DNA of 64,000 nucleotides, taken from positions 28,008,519 to 28,072,518 of the forward strand of contig OZ020491.1 in NCBI GenBank assembly GCA_963971405.1, read 5' to 3'. Below the pieces are notes generated by a model. It worked only from the letters and a program-made list of their open reading frames with translations. It did no database searches and was not told the DNA's origin. This document shows positions 30,824-42,369 of this stretch, piece by piece; the stretch's first letter is position 1, and each line of letters begins with the position of its first letter. This DNA comes from Psococerastis gibbosa. Lineage: Eukaryota; Arthropoda; Insecta; Psocodea; Psocidae. Made by a program: the position numbers and the translations under genes.

Positions 30824-32118
30824 TGTTAAAAACTATAAATAATTATTCAAGGTTCACAATTTTTCTTTATTAAAACGAATCGTTAGCGATAATTTCAAAA
30901 CATTCAGGTTGACTTCAATTGTTTTCTTTTTTCGAACGTACACAAAACCCAGTAGCGCCACGACATCCTCCCACCAAAGAAGGTATCTTCTTTCCGCTTT
31001 AACGTAGTCGGCCAGCAGGCAAAACACGCGTCCACGGCTGGTCACTGGGGTACGGGGGTCAGGCATACCTTCTTCCTTCTGAGTAGATTCATCCTCCGGT
31101 TGTGGTATGTTTTCTGTCTTCTTCTCATCCTCATCATCATCATCATCATCATGAAAATCATCATCATCAAGGTCATCATCGTCGTCTTCAAAATCAATAT
31201 CATCATCCTCATCAAGGTCATCATCGTCGTCATCAAGATCATCGTCGTCATCATCAAGATCATTATCATAATCCTTATCAAGGTCATCATCGTCGTCATC
31301 AAGATCATTATCATCGTCATTGAGATCAATATCATCGTCATCGAGATCAATATCATCATCATTATCAATATCATCATCGTCATCGAGATCATCATCATGA
31401 TCAATATCATCATCATTATCCTCATCAAGATAAATACCATCATCATCTGTCTGCCGCCCTTGTCCAGAGCACATAATGGTCCCATGTCTTCCAGAACATC
31501 CCCTGCAAGACTCTTGGGCCACACAATCGTTGGCTTTGTGATTAAGTTCTGTGCAAAATAAAGAGGCCCGCTTTTTCATCAAAATCAATTTCTCATCGAA
31601 TTTTATTAGTTCTATTTTGGGCAATTTTAGATTGCATTTCCCGTCGCTTAATTGCACACTTAGATTAACCTTACACAATCCAGTAAGGATAACTTCCCTT
31701 GAGCAACAACTCATTATCTTCTCTTGGCAATCATTGGCACTTTCATTCTCGCTACATATATCGTCTTCCGTCACTAACTCATCAGAAACAAGCAAATTCA
31801 CAATATTCTCATCTAATTTAACTAGTTTTTATTCGAAACTCTTCCCATTTCTCATCGTCATAGGCTAAATCTGCGTCCCGAGGTTATCAGCATTCGTAAG
31901 GCCCCTCTTTTTTTCTCAAACAATTAAGATTAAGACTTGCCGTTCCGTCCATGGATGTCCTGTCACGGTCGCCACTTGTTAAAAACTATAAATAATTATT
32001 CAAGGCTCACAATTTTTCTTTATTAAAACGAAACTTTAGCGATAATTTCAAAACATTCAGGTTGACTTCAATTGTTTTCTTTTTTCGAACGTACACAAAA
32101 CCCAGTAGCGCCACGACA
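30824..32118 (-). mobile_element. Short LTR retroelement, BEL/Pao-like, non-autonomous fossil
   Basis: Two 142-bp LTRs (30824-30965 and 31977-32118) are about 98% identical, begin TG and end CA, and sit between 5-bp duplications tgtat (30819-30823 and 32119-32123). On the minus strand, tggcgaccgtgacagga follows the 5' LTR as a primer-binding-site candidate, and gggagga precedes the 3' LTR. The 1-kb interior has a gag-like cysteine/histidine region and a long aspartate-rich, GAT-repeat-coded stretch. There is no RT, protease or integrase, so it depended on a partner element. The young age is inferred from LTR similarity. BEL/Pao assignment is tentative. Confidence 0.82.
31120..31445. repeat. 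Imperfect (CAT)n trinucleotide tract
   Basis: About 320 bp of CATCAT/CGTCAT variants inside the LTR element. The histidine- and isoleucine-rich frames on the plus strand are artefacts. Confidence 0.9.
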
Positions 32119-32225
32119 TGTATAATGTATTAGAAAAATTTAATAATAAAAAAGTCATGTAATTTGTTAGGCAGACTTCAGAAGTGGATGAGTAATGAAT
32201 CGAAGTCTTGGGGTCCTAAAGCCCC

Positions 32226-33165
32226 CCTCCCAGAAATTTTGCCAATTTTCATGTGAAGAAATAATAGTGTGTGTGAAGAATGCTCAATGCGTCAGCTTCT
32301 ATAAGCTTTAAATAAACAATGAAATAAATATAAATACACTACATTCTAATCTTTGGTATAAAACGAAAAGCAGGCTGGTCTTTTTTAGCTCCATACACAT
32401 TTCATTTTATCCCTCCCCAAAAAACTCATCCAAGCGAATAGGCTACAACCTTAATTTAAGCTAATTCCACACTGTCTCCTACACTGTGCAGACTGCTCAT
32501 CCAAGCCTTAAGCAATTTTATCTAATTTCTTGTAAAATTTTCTGGAAAATTCAAGAATGTCTCCTCCAAAATTTCATTGCAACCTGAATTGTTTTTTCAT
32601 TTATTAATTTGTGAAATGTTTTGAAGAGAAACGCAGGCTATGATAATGAGTAGAAATTACGCCAATGCCTTCGATATCTATATATATTGCTTTCCTGTTT
32701 ATAGGTTTAATTAATAAATAAATAAATACAGTATATATTTCTATTAAATTATCAAGCAATCAACAATCAACAATCGACAAGAAAGTATATAGTAAAATCG
32801 TCAAAATATCGTCTGAATCAGGTAGTTCTGTCATTGTCATTGTGCTAGTGCCTTAGTAAGCTTTCTCTAAGAGATGGTCTTTAAGCAATTTATGGAAGTT
32901 TGTAGCATTTCTCGCCGCTCTCAGTTCAATCGGAAGTTTTCTAAGGTATTAGGATGATTATCACCAACCTGTACCACCATGGGGTGAAGACGGAAGCTCG
33001 TAATGGCGACTAGGGTCTAGGGGGTCGAGTTTGGGCCGGGCTAAGCGACAAAGACATGGCTCTCTTCTGTCCTGGTGTTGGGAAACTGGCCCCGACGGTG
33101 GAGGAACTCAATGAAAAGTCAACGGCATAAGGATGCAGAAGGCAACGGGAAATTGCAATAAATAT
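32226..33165. other. Mostly featureless; LINE-like block at the end
   Basis: 32226-32940 shows nothing. About 33050-33165 (ggaactcaatgaaaagtcaa, ggcataaggatgcagaaggc) matches 54010-54090, part of a LINE copy there. Confidence 0.5.
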
Positions 33166-33171
33166 TGACTT

Positions 33172-33346
33172 TTTGTTCTGTTACTAAGCTAACCTAGCGG
33201 AGCCCTCTCTTTCAGTCAACTAGGAAGGCCCGGGACCACTTGCATTACATTCCCTTCGAAGTATGGCCAGAAAATGTAGCAAGTGTAGGACTCGAACCAA
33301 CAACCTTTCCGGGTGAAAGTCGGAGTCTGTACCACTACTCTACATT
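33172..33346 (-). mobile_element. SINE family W, minus copy
   Basis: ggactcgaaccaacaacctt, gggtgaaagtcggagtctgt and accactactctac give the complete tRNA-like head. Confidence 0.78.
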
Positions 33347-33425
33347 CCCACTTTTATATTTACTCTTTTATATCGAGCCTCTACCTCGACCTTGAATTGC
33401 GGCCAGTTCCCTATCAACTGCACTA

Positions 33426-33568
33426 AGGCGGGGTTTCCACATACGTCAATGGTCATTGAGAAATATGGTTTTGACGTGGTAGCAGACATTTTTAGTATGT
33501 CTTCAATGTCTGCTAAAACGTCAATTTCATATTTCTCATTGACCATTGACGTATGTGAAACCTCGCCT
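33426..33568. mobile_element. Hairpin MITE family M
   Basis: Nearly the same sequence as 29143-29286 (aggcggggtttccacatacg ... attgaccattgacgtatgtg). Confidence 0.88.
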
Positions 33569-34049
33569 AATCCAAGGCCATAACTCTATCAGACAACAAA
33601 AAAAGTACGAACTCCCCCGACAGATAAAGATCAGCTGAATCAGCGAAGGGGGACCTTTGGCACGTAAAACACACACATGGCTGGGCAAAAAAAGATAAAC
33701 AACAACACAAAAGGAGAGAATAGAAGTTAATCAGCGGGGGGATCTTTGACAGAAAACGTACACCGAAAAGAAAAGGACTTGGCCTGGGGCGATTGGGAGG
33801 CATTAACAAGTTTACCGAAAAGTTGCCGGCAGCTAAAAGAAATAAGGGAGCTGTGTGTGGGGCGCAACTGAGAAGGGAAGTAGTAGGACCGTGTGGTAGG
33901 GAGAATTAATTACTTAATTAGCAAATACGGTAATAATAATAATGTCCTGAAGGACTTTTTATGGACCTCTCTCTTAAGGTTATAATCTTAGCGATTGGTT
34001 GGCAGCAACTCCCTGCATATTTTTATTTTTATTTTATTTAATAAAAAGA
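33569..34049. other. No gene seen
   Basis: Nothing recognised. A word near 33955 (tcctgaaggactttttatgg) is also found beside family T copies. Confidence 0.35.
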
Positions 34050-34560
34050 TAAATCGCATACAAACAATTTAATGAATGTATCCGATTGACCTTTTCAGTC
34101 GCCTCTGTAGGTTATTACCCGTGATGAGTACGACACGTCTCCGATTGCATGGCGTGTAAAGACTCGCACAAGTACAAGCACGTTACCATCGTCCTCCAGT
34201 TTACTCGGTCCTCGATCTTCCTCCTCAGTTCTTGATATGATATTGCTCCTGCGTCTTCTTTTACTTGATCCATGAATTCCTTCTTCGGCCGTCCTCTTCG
34301 GTTATTTCCCTCTACTGTGCCCTCGATAATAGTGTGTACCAGATTTTCGTGCCTTAGCAAATGCCCCATCCATTTCGCTCTCCTGATTCGTATCTGGGCT
34401 ACTAACTGTCTTTCTTCCCCGATAGCGTCTAGCACTCTTTCATTTGTCACATGGTCCCTCCAGCTGATCCGTAGCATCCTTCTGTAACACCACATTTCGA
34501 AAGCTTCGAGTTTCTTTAGTTCCTTATCTGCTATAGTCCAGGTTTCACAGCCGTACAATA
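34050..34560 (-). mobile_element. LINE ORF tail and 3' UTR (family B)
   Basis: The minus frame 34115-34558 reads MYGCETWTIADKELKKLEAF, EMWCYRRMLRISWRDHVTNE and NRRGRPKKEFMDQVKED, the conserved end of craTKR/RTE-like arthropod LINE polymerases. The 3' UTR follows (gccatgcaatcggagacgtg, gaatgtatccgattgacc complement) with an AT-rich end near 34030-34050. UTR-only copies lie at 36105-36265 and 41300-41430. Confidence 0.82.
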
Positions 34561-34586
34561 AAACACTCCACCTAGGGCTACTTATT

Positions 34587-34800
34587 GTGGTCCATTGATC
34601 CCTTGCTTAATGCCAACGATCCCATGAATTTCGGACATTGTTTCCGTAGTTTTGGCCATTGGCAACTCGTATACGTCCTCGATGTCAACCAACGCCTGCT
34701 ACAAGCGATAATGGACAAGCTGAGACAAGCTTACCATTGAGGCAATGTAACAGGCCAAAGCATGACTTAACCAAGTACAGATACGAGTCAAACAAATACG
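34587..34800 (+). repeat. Family T, copy 2
   Basis: gtggtccattgatcccttgc through accaagtacagatacgagtc. Confidence 0.75.
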
Positions 34801-34824
34801 GTATCCGGTAGCTTTTCAAGTGAT

Positions 34825-35181
34825 GGTTGTTGTTTCTAACGCCTGCTTTCAGCATTTCTGCTTTAAGCCACCCTGTCAGCCTGGCGGGGGGAGTGAGTCT
34901 GTTTGTTAACTTGAGGCACCCAAAGGGCAGACTCTATCACCTCGGGGAAAGGGGAGTTGACTGACAGGGTGGATCTCCTGATTATAGTGGATTCCGAATC
35001 ACTTTGGAGAACATGGTAAAGTCACACGATTAGATCGGAGGTGAATAGGACTCGACTTATACTGCCTAAGCGCGTTATCATGTCCCACCAGGTTCCCCTG
35101 CCAACGCTGTGCACACTACCAAGTTGCCGCAGTTTGAAACATGCTCTGCTCTAACGGAATCAACATGGTAAGGCCGTTGGC
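34825..35181 (-). mobile_element. 5S-headed SINE family U with 11-bp TSD
   Basis: tttcaagtgat flanks it at 34814-34824 and 35182-35192. Reverse reading starts gccaacggccttaccatgtt and ends in an aacaacaac tail. This is one of the clearest full-length U copies. Confidence 0.88.
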
Positions 35182-35254
35182 TTTCAAGTGATTGTGGGAC
35201 TCAATTTTTAACAGTAAAGGCAACTTCACTCACTGAATTTGAGGAAAAAAAAAA

Positions 35255-35400
35255 TGTTGGTTCTAGTCCCAAACTTACTACATTTTCTGGCCATGCTCCG
35301 GAGGGCATGTAAAGCAGGCGGTCCCGGTTCTTCCTTGTTGAGTGAGTTTCATTGACCTAACTTCACTAGGTTGGCTTAGTAATAGAACAAACAGTCAATA
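35255..35400 (+). mobile_element. SINE family W, 5'-truncated
   Basis: gttggttctagtcccaaact, ctggccatgctccggagggc and aggttggcttagtaatagaa. Confidence 0.7.
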
Positions 35401-35423
35401 TTTATTTATAATACACTCTGTGT

Positions 35424-35472
35424 TGCATATAGTGTGTCTGAAGCCTGACGATGACGTAGTGCTGAAACGTGT
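35424..35472 (+). ncRNA. Possible hammerhead-like remnant
   Basis: agcctgacgatgacgtagtg followed by ctgaaacgtgtc has the CUGANGA and GAAAC words in hammerhead order, but stem II is weak. Confidence 0.25.
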
Positions 35473-35539
35473 CATTTTTAATGTATTTAGTAATATTCGA
35501 AAAAGTTATTTTGTTTTATTTACTATTACGAAGTAGGAA

Positions 35540-35690
35540 ATTAGGGGATATAGAAAAACAGGGCTTTGCGGGATTCGAAACCACGATCTACGCCTAACCG
35601 GGGCGTCTTAACCGTTAGATCACAAGACCCGACACGTGCAATCTCTCTAAATCTTCTACTTATATGCTCTTATTGGCAACATTTGTATTG
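35540..35690 (-). mobile_element. SINE family V, minus copy
   Basis: gcgggattcgaaaccacgat and cttaaccgttagatcacaag give the tRNA-like head in reverse. Confidence 0.65.
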
Positions 35691-35693
35691 CTA

Positions 35694-36079
35694 AGGCGCC
35701 CATTCCATTGACCGGCTAGGGCTATTTCCAACAACGATGACGTGGTAGCAGACATTCAAGACTTAGGTAGCGTTTCCAACGACCTCGCATTGCAGATTGC
35801 AAATGACATTGACGGAAATGTTTTTTTTTTTTTTAATAGAAATCTATTAAAATGTTTGTAATTAACATATCCCATGAAGCTATTTTTTAATTTTAGTTTG
35901 TTTGTTTGTGATTTTACTGTATGATCATTGATCAATTTTAACTATGGCATAGAGGAAAATAAACATTTCCGTCTATTCTGCAATGCGAGGTCGGTGGAAA
36001 CGCCACCTAAGTCTTGAATGTCTGCTACCACGTCACCGTTGTTGGAAATAGCCCTAGCCGGTCAATGGAATGGGCACCT
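35694..36079. mobile_element. Nested hairpin MITE, second composite copy
   Basis: Outer arms ccattccattgaccggctag and gatgacgtggtagcagacat; inner arms with acgacctcgcattgcag / ctgcaatgcgaggtcg; AT-rich loop with a T run at 35820. Same two-layer architecture as 18735-19076. Confidence 0.82.
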
Positions 36080-36104
36080 AAGTGTCTAACTTACTGTCGA
36101 CTTC

Positions 36105-36265
36105 GATGGCCAGGTGGTAAGGTGCTTGCACTTGCGAGAGTCTTTACACGCCATGCGATTGGAGACGTGTCGTAACTCAACACGGGTACTAACCTTCAGA
36201 GGCGACTGAAGAGGTTAATCGGATACATTCATTAAATTATTTGTATGCGATTAATCTTTTTAAAA
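36105..36265 (+). mobile_element. LINE family B 3' UTR
   Basis: gccatgcgattggagacgtg, gcgactgaagaggttaatcg and gatacattcatt match the 3' end of the LINE at 34050-34560. Confidence 0.7.
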
Positions 36266-36370
36266 GAAAAAAAAAAACTCAAATTCTGTGGTAGGTACCC
36301 CGCACAACATTACGTTAAGGGGGCCTACAATATATGTTGTTATGTCAATAATGTTAAAAAAAATACACGA

Positions 36371-36373
<3 letters not shown>

Positions 36374-36407
<34 letters not shown>

Positions 36408-36408
36408 G
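36374..36408 (+). repeat. (ATT)n microsatellite
   Basis: Eleven consecutive ATT triplets. Confidence 0.95.
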
Positions 36409-37067
36409 CCTACAAATCAACAAACTCTCCAGTGACAGTTCATTTCTGGCCTATACTCTACAACAAAAACAGAAATATTTTTTGCAAAATTTCCAAAAAA
36501 TGTTTGTTTATAGCGTTCCAAGCAATTATGATAGAAAGCAGGCAGCGGAGCAGATGTTATCATGGGGGGGGGGGGGGAGTTTAAGGGAGAACATCTCCCC
36601 CCCCCCCAATGTTGACAACAAGGACCGTTTATCATCCCCGTCTGCTGGTGGTGAACTTTATTTTTTAATATTTTTCCCCACTCCCCCCTCCCTCCAAAAT
36701 CGGGCATATACCAGGTATCGTAGTAATCCAACTGGATAGCCATGATAACCCCCTAAATTTTCCGCTTTTCCCAAAATTGTTTTTCTGCGATATTTCAAAG
36801 TATTGTTATTGTAACAAGGGGTGTTGTTTTCTGCTGTTTTTAAAAGGGCGGCTGATTGGAGAGGTTTATTTGGTGGTTGAGTTGGTAATATCGGCCACCT
36901 GCGGGGATGTTTTTTTTCAGAAATTGTTTTCATCGTAAACAGAAAATGTGCTCGATTACACACACGGTTTATTTATTATAGGCCTGATGATTATCTGACA
37001 AACTGTATTGTAGAGATATCCCTTAATACTCGAACGCTTTTGGAAAAGTTACCAACAACCACACAAC
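36409..37067. other. No gene; paired G and C runs
   Basis: A G run at 36565-36578 and a C run at 36598-36608 could pair. Nothing else recognised. Confidence 0.4.
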
Positions 37068-37235
37068 CATGGACGGATACAGGGGGGGGGGGGGGGTAGC
37101 TGCCCCCCTAATTTGATAAATCTATTGTAATTTAATTTATTACGCTCTGATTTAATCGATACTACATTATGTTTTTCCTATTTTGACCCACCACTACCCC
37201 CCCCCCAAAAAAAAAAAAAAATGGCTGGATCCATG
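37068..37235. mobile_element. hAT-like MITE family Z, second copy
   Basis: catggacggatacag at the left and ctggatccatg at the right. The interior (tgaattt-type AT-rich core, ttttcctattttgacccacc) matches 18401-18565. No clear 8-bp duplication remains. Confidence 0.7.
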
Positions 37236-37344
37236 TTGTATGTTTTAAGAGCGTTTTCATGTTGGAACTAGGTTAAGCAACATGGCAGGGGAACAGTCTG
37301 AATCATGATGCTACCTATAATTCCAACCCCATGAAAGATAAAAA

Positions 37345-37895
37345 ATTAATTTCGGCTATGGCCGATCAGGTGTAGGGAGATTTCATGCAAGCGCAGACCC
37401 CGCTTCGCGGGGCAATGGTTTTTTCTTCCCTTGGAAATTATATTGTATAATTTTGCAGAACACTAGCGTTCTTTCGCTATGCCGGACATATGTGTTACAG
37501 ACTCCTTGAAATTTTTAAAACGTTTGTTTGTCGTAAAAAGTATTGATGATCGTTATCGTAGATGTAGATAATATGGGCTTTCAGTAGTCACATTTTATTC
37601 CATTCTTCTGCGACCGATATTAACTAAGATGTGAATTTATTAAGGTTTTGATCTGCCGCCATCTTGGAACAAAATGGTTGTCGAATTCGATCAAGACATT
37701 GCATGAAAAATATCTGCGGCAAGTCTCAAAAACATTGGGTTGCCAGGGTTACCTAAAATCGATATCTACATACATACATACATATCATTTTGAACGAGGG
37801 GTGGTTTTAGGCTCAGGGGGTCATGAAAAGAAAAGTTATGGAGTATGTTTCCGGAAGTCAAAAATTGGTCGCCATCTCAATAGGAACCTAGATGA
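37345..37895 (+). repeat. Family Y, copy 3
   Basis: ttcggctatggccgatcagg, gccgccatcttggaacaaaa and gtcgccatctcaatagg. Confidence 0.75.
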
Positions 37896-40270
37896 AATCT
37901 TCCCAGAAAAAACTAATATAAGACCAATAAGAAATGATTAATATCATCCGATCATCTCGTAACTCCCCCCCCCCCCCTGACAAAAACCGGAAAACTCATA
38001 TTAACGGCAACTAACCGAAAACGTATTAGAAAAGTTGAAGAAAGGCAACAAAAAAAAATCATGCTCCTCGTAGTGCCCCGGCCTCCCCTAAAACGGAAAC
38101 TTTGTAAAGTTTTTCCGGGCAAAAGAAAAAGTTTCACCCTGATTGAGAACTGCGTTAAAGCAGATGAGGATGTTAGGGGAAGACTGGGCAATGTGGTACG
38201 TGATCGAAAAGAAAATTAGATGTTGTAGCAGAGGTCCTGTAAAAGAGATTGGACATTCCGTTACGATAAACGGCAAAAAACATAGATTTTGAAATGGGGT
38301 CACAATTGGTACTATCAATAAAATTGAAAAATGACTTAGCGCGAAAACCAAAACTGGAAGATTCTCTGTTTACCACTTTTGGGATGTTATAGGTTGACAT
38401 TGAGGACATATACCGGTTTACCAATGGCCAAAAATGCATATATGCAGGCTGAGGTCTATAAAAAGTCCTCCAGTAAGTTATTATTATTACATATGTAATA
38501 TTTATATATATATACGGCTGTGGAACGAGAAATAATTAAGTTCGTCAAAAAATGTCTTGTGCACAAATAATTACTGTATTTTGAAATCTTTCCCTATATA
38601 TATTAAGCATTGCCAAAATTCAAAATACATGCGGCTTGGCGGGAAAGGACTGTCAACTCTCTTCCATTTAAGAACTCCTCGCGCGGGAAAATCTCTTTCT
38701 TGAGGAACTGATCACTCCTTTGATCTACCCTTCTGTCTACGTTCATCCTTTGATTTTTTATTTCCCTTTGATACCGGATTGCTTACCTGTCTTAATCAGC
38801 GACTCAGCTAATTGTATTAACTGGTTGCTAATTATTTTCGCTGACTGGTTAAATCACTTTCATTGTTTTGTTCGGTTTCTTTTGTCGCAATTTTAATTAG
38901 GGGGGTTTCAACATTTTGTAGGGTGGTTTTAACTTAATATTCGGCGTTTTTAATGCGTATGTTTTGTATGCGAATAGTGGGCAAAGTGATGACTTATTAC
39001 TGGGGGTAGGCCTAAGTAGTTAAGGGAGTCATTTCAACATAATTTGTATTTGTAAGCGCGTATTCAAATAAAACACTCGTAAAAATACAAGCTTTCATTC
39101 TGACCAGTATAAGTACATTATTACTTAAGAGTGTACGTCCCGTTAGAAATTGGCAGCCCAAAATTTAATACTAATTATTTTTTATTTGAATAAAAAAGCA
39201 AGTTATTAAAATATTGCTTCATTTAAGTTGTATAGAAGACTACTTAAGGCATCATATAATGGGGTATAATTAATTTTTCATGGTGTCCACAGGTAGGTAT
39301 TATACGCGAAATTTTACCCTAGGACAAATATTTACCGATGAACTATTACAGTACCTATCCTATAGGCCTAATTGACAAAATATAGAAAAGCATGTACCGG
39401 TTCACTCGTTTTGGTTCTTATATATGAAAAAATGATAAAAACGACTTTATTGCAAACAAAAGGCGAACAATAAGACTATAAAGTCTTGTTTTCATGCTAA
39501 CCTTAAAAACTAAAAAAAAAAAAAACATTGTAGACTATTATAAATTAATTAAAATTAAATAGAGAAGAAGGAAACAGAGGAGTAGTGGAAAAAAAAGGAT
39601 AAAAGGTATAGGGGGGGGGGAGTCATTGTCATTGTTATATTGCATTTATATTTATATTTTACATTTATATTGCAAACCTACAACTTGGTTACATTTCCTT
39701 TTACTACCTTTGTCACTTCCTTTGACATTTCCCTCTACACTTCACCGCTATCAGTCATACTTAGCTTATGAATAGGCGCCATCTATTCGGTTTTATTATC
39801 GGTGGGCTTAAAGCTATCCCCAGGATATATGCTGCGGATAATTTACACTTTGGTGTTGGTGCTATACGGTACGCTTGCAGGTACATACAATAAGCATATT
39901 ACAGCTCATTTTCCACGATCCCCCCCCCCAAAATGCTCCTGATTAGTTTCACCACGTTAATTATAACTGGAATATATACCGTAGGGAGGGAGGGGGGGTT
40001 AGGTTGGTAATGAACAATGAAATTACAGCTAGTTTAATCCATAGTTTTGATGGTCACGGCAACACAGCAGATTACTTGACTATGTTAATCCCAAGTTTAA
40101 TCCAGATTAGTCTCATTATTTATGGTATATCCCACTATATGCTATTCTGTAGCTATACCTTTGCCGAGTGGCTAGAAATTGGATTAAAATAGACTACATA
40201 ACCATCAGAGCCCAGAGGAGGGTCATTCAGTTGCGCTTTTCACCAGAGAGCCACTCCAAAGAGTTATCCC
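37896..40270. other. Long AT-rich stretch without genes
   Basis: Family T scrap near 38385-38440 (accggtttaccaatggccaa), MITE-end scrap near 38518-38570 (gtggaacgagaaataattaa), G run near 39610. The small plus frame at 40004-40192 has no recognisable motif. Confidence 0.45.
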
Positions 40271-40274
40271 TATA

Positions 40275-40540
40275 CGATCCACTTCTTCTTCTGGCTCTAC
40301 AGCCCTTGATGGGCTATGTCTTGCTCGACAACACTCCTCCAGTCATCTTGATTTTGTACAACGCTCCACCATCTACAGACTCCCAACTCGCGAAGGTCAG
40401 TTTCTAACTCATCTTTCCATCGTTTTCGAGGACTTCCGGCCAGTCGTCTTCCTGTCATGCTTGCTTTGTACATTTTGTTCGACATGCGGTCGTCTAACAT
40501 TCTTACGGCGTGTCCCAGCCATCTTAGGCGTTGCGATTTT
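40275..40540 (-). mobile_element. LINE family A ORF tail, interrupted
   Basis: Minus reading: SQRLRWLGHAVRMLDDRMSN, then GRRLAGSPRKRWKDELETDL and WWSVVQNQDDWRSVVEQ. The upstream part is displaced by the hairpin retroposon at 40553. Confidence 0.78.
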
Positions 40541-40552
40541 ATAAACCGATCC

Positions 40553-41098
40553 AAAAAATAACAAAAACTTAGAGTTTTAGAAAAACTTGTTATAACAACC
40601 CGAATTAGTAAAACCCAAATAATCGTTAAGAAATTAACTTTGTCTAAGAAACCCACTTGTGTTAGTATAAAACCCTGAGCGCTTTCGGCAAGAACTGCCA
40701 TCTACAGAGGGAAACCCACTAGCACAGTTACACCTTATCTGCGATTTGAGACTTGCTCAACTCGAGGAAAAGATGCAAATGTCTGTGCTGTGTCTGTGAA
40801 GATGCAAATGAAAATGCAAATGTCACATTTGCATCTTCTCCTCGAGTTGAGCAAGTCTCAAATCGCAGATAAGGTGTAACTGTGCTAGTGGGTTTCCCTC
40901 TGTAGATGGCAGTTCTTGCCGAAAGCGCTCAGGGTTTTATACTAACACAAGTGGGTTTCTTAGACAAAGTTAATTTCTTAACGATTATTTGGGTTTTACT
41001 AATTCGGGTTGTTATAACAAGTTTTTCTAAAACTCTAAGTTTTTGTTATTTTTTGTTTATTAAAATGAAATACCACGAAGTCACGAGTAATCTCATTA
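40553..41098 (+). mobile_element. Hairpin retroposon with 230-bp inverted arms and 15-bp TSD
   Basis: Arms 40553-40782 and 40825-41054 are reverse complements with a single mismatch over 230 bp, separated by a 42-bp spacer. The right side extends 44 bp further (gaaataccacgaagtcacga). Perfect 15-bp duplications tttataaaccgatcc flank it (40538-40552 and 41099-41113). The length of the duplication points to LINE-type insertion. The structure suggests template switching or twin-priming that copied the same cDNA in both directions. A simple copy of its 3' part is at 23438-23547. No protein function seen. Confidence 0.92.
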
Positions 41099-41299
41099 TT
41101 TATAAACCGATCCACTACAGCAGGCAATTCACTAGATTACTAGGAAGTAGACATTTATACCGATTACATTACTTAATAGTCTTCCATGGTCCCTAAAGAA
41201 GAATCTAGTTTTAATGCCATACTTGTATTTAAAATTAATGTTAACTTAATAATTATTAATTAAAGTTACTAGTGAACCCATATATCCTTATACTTGTGC

Positions 41300-41430
41300 G
41301 CGTTACTACACGCCATGCGATCGGAGACGTGTCGTAACTCAGCATGGGTAGTAACCTACAGTTGGCCTATATAGAGACGACTGAAGAGGTCAATCGGATA
41401 CATTCATTGAATTGTTTGTACGCGATTAAA
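41300..41430 (+). mobile_element. LINE family B 3' UTR
   Basis: gccatgcgatcggagacgtg and gactgaagaggtcaatcgga as in 34050-34165 (reverse). Confidence 0.7.
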
Positions 41431-41528
41431 AATCAAAATAATAAAAAACCCAAATAAATCTAAGTCAATCCAAGTAGGCTGCAGGCTAATTAATTTTCTC
41501 GTAATCATAATATTGGTATTACCTATTA

Positions 41529-41820
41529 GTAAGGCTCTATATTAGACAGGTATTGTCATCCGCCATTTTGAATCCATTTTTAGTCTGCTCTATAAGCAAA
41601 GCATTGGGTGTTTACCTATTTATTTTTAGAAATTTATCGTTATTCATAATCATTTAAATAAAAGTTCTACCAATTATGGAAGTGTTTAATAAAAAAATAT
41701 AAATTTAAACAGTTTTTTCGTTCTTTTCTATCTTTTACTTTCTTCCAATACTTACCACATAGGAATTATAGGATACAAAATGGCGGATGACAATACCTGG
41801 GTAGGTATATAGTGCCTTAC
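41529..41820. mobile_element. MITE with ~40-bp TIRs
   Basis: gtaaggctctatattagaca and aggtattgtcatccgccatt at the left mirror the right end (aatggcggatgacaatacct ... gccttac). TATTA flanks both ends (41524-41528, 41821-41825), so a 5-bp duplication, or 3-bp TTA, is possible. 292 bp. Confidence 0.8.
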
Positions 41821-41825
41821 TATTA

Positions 41826-42365
41826 TTAATCAACAGTCTGCCTGCACCGATGCATATTCTGAAAGTGACAGATATATTATAAGCCTACCCATTCAGCATC
41901 ACATCGTTTTAATACAATTATACAATTCAAAAATTGAAAGAGAAAACCTTTTGACTTTTACAAAAATCTAATGAAATCTGCGCCTTTCAGGGCTCAGGAG
42001 AAAAAACGGTTTTATTATTTCTTTCCCTTTCACTGTCGCTTAATCAACCCTTTCCCCCTCTGAATCCCATCCCTTCTACCAAAACTACCCCTCTTCAATC
42101 CATCAAAAAAACCCCAAAGGGCACAATTGCAAACAAAACGTGGTGGGGAGGGGCGCATGAAACCAAATAAAACATGGAGAAGTTTTTTTTGACGTATTTG
42201 CTGACACCATATCTCTGTGAGTTTCTTTGTATAATAACACGTTTTGAATAAAGGGGGGGGGGGGTTCGATTGGGGAAGGGAGCACATCTGGCGCAACTTT
42301 CAAATTCGGGAAAATTGCTGATAAGGTGAACTTAGCTCATGTTGGTACTATTTTTTCAATATATT
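41826..42365. other. No gene seen
   Basis: A G run near 42253-42263. Nothing else recognised. Confidence 0.35.
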
Positions 42366-42369
42366 GACA

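Larger units (their letters stand above)
30605..32225 (+). repeat. Family Q copy split by the LTR element
   Basis: 30605-30823 matches the 21880 copy (ccaccattcagaacaggttc, aatgagacgac). The match resumes after the LTR element with taataataaaaaagtcatgt and cagacttcagaagtgga. Confidence 0.7.

Noticed and set aside
31100-31561. Isoleucine- and histidine-rich plus-strand frames
   Set aside because: They are shadows of the CAT/CGT trinucleotide tract inside the LTR element.
36245-36743. Overlapping frames on both strands (98-164 codons)
   Set aside because: They are composed of (ATT)n and poly-G/C translations and show no domain.
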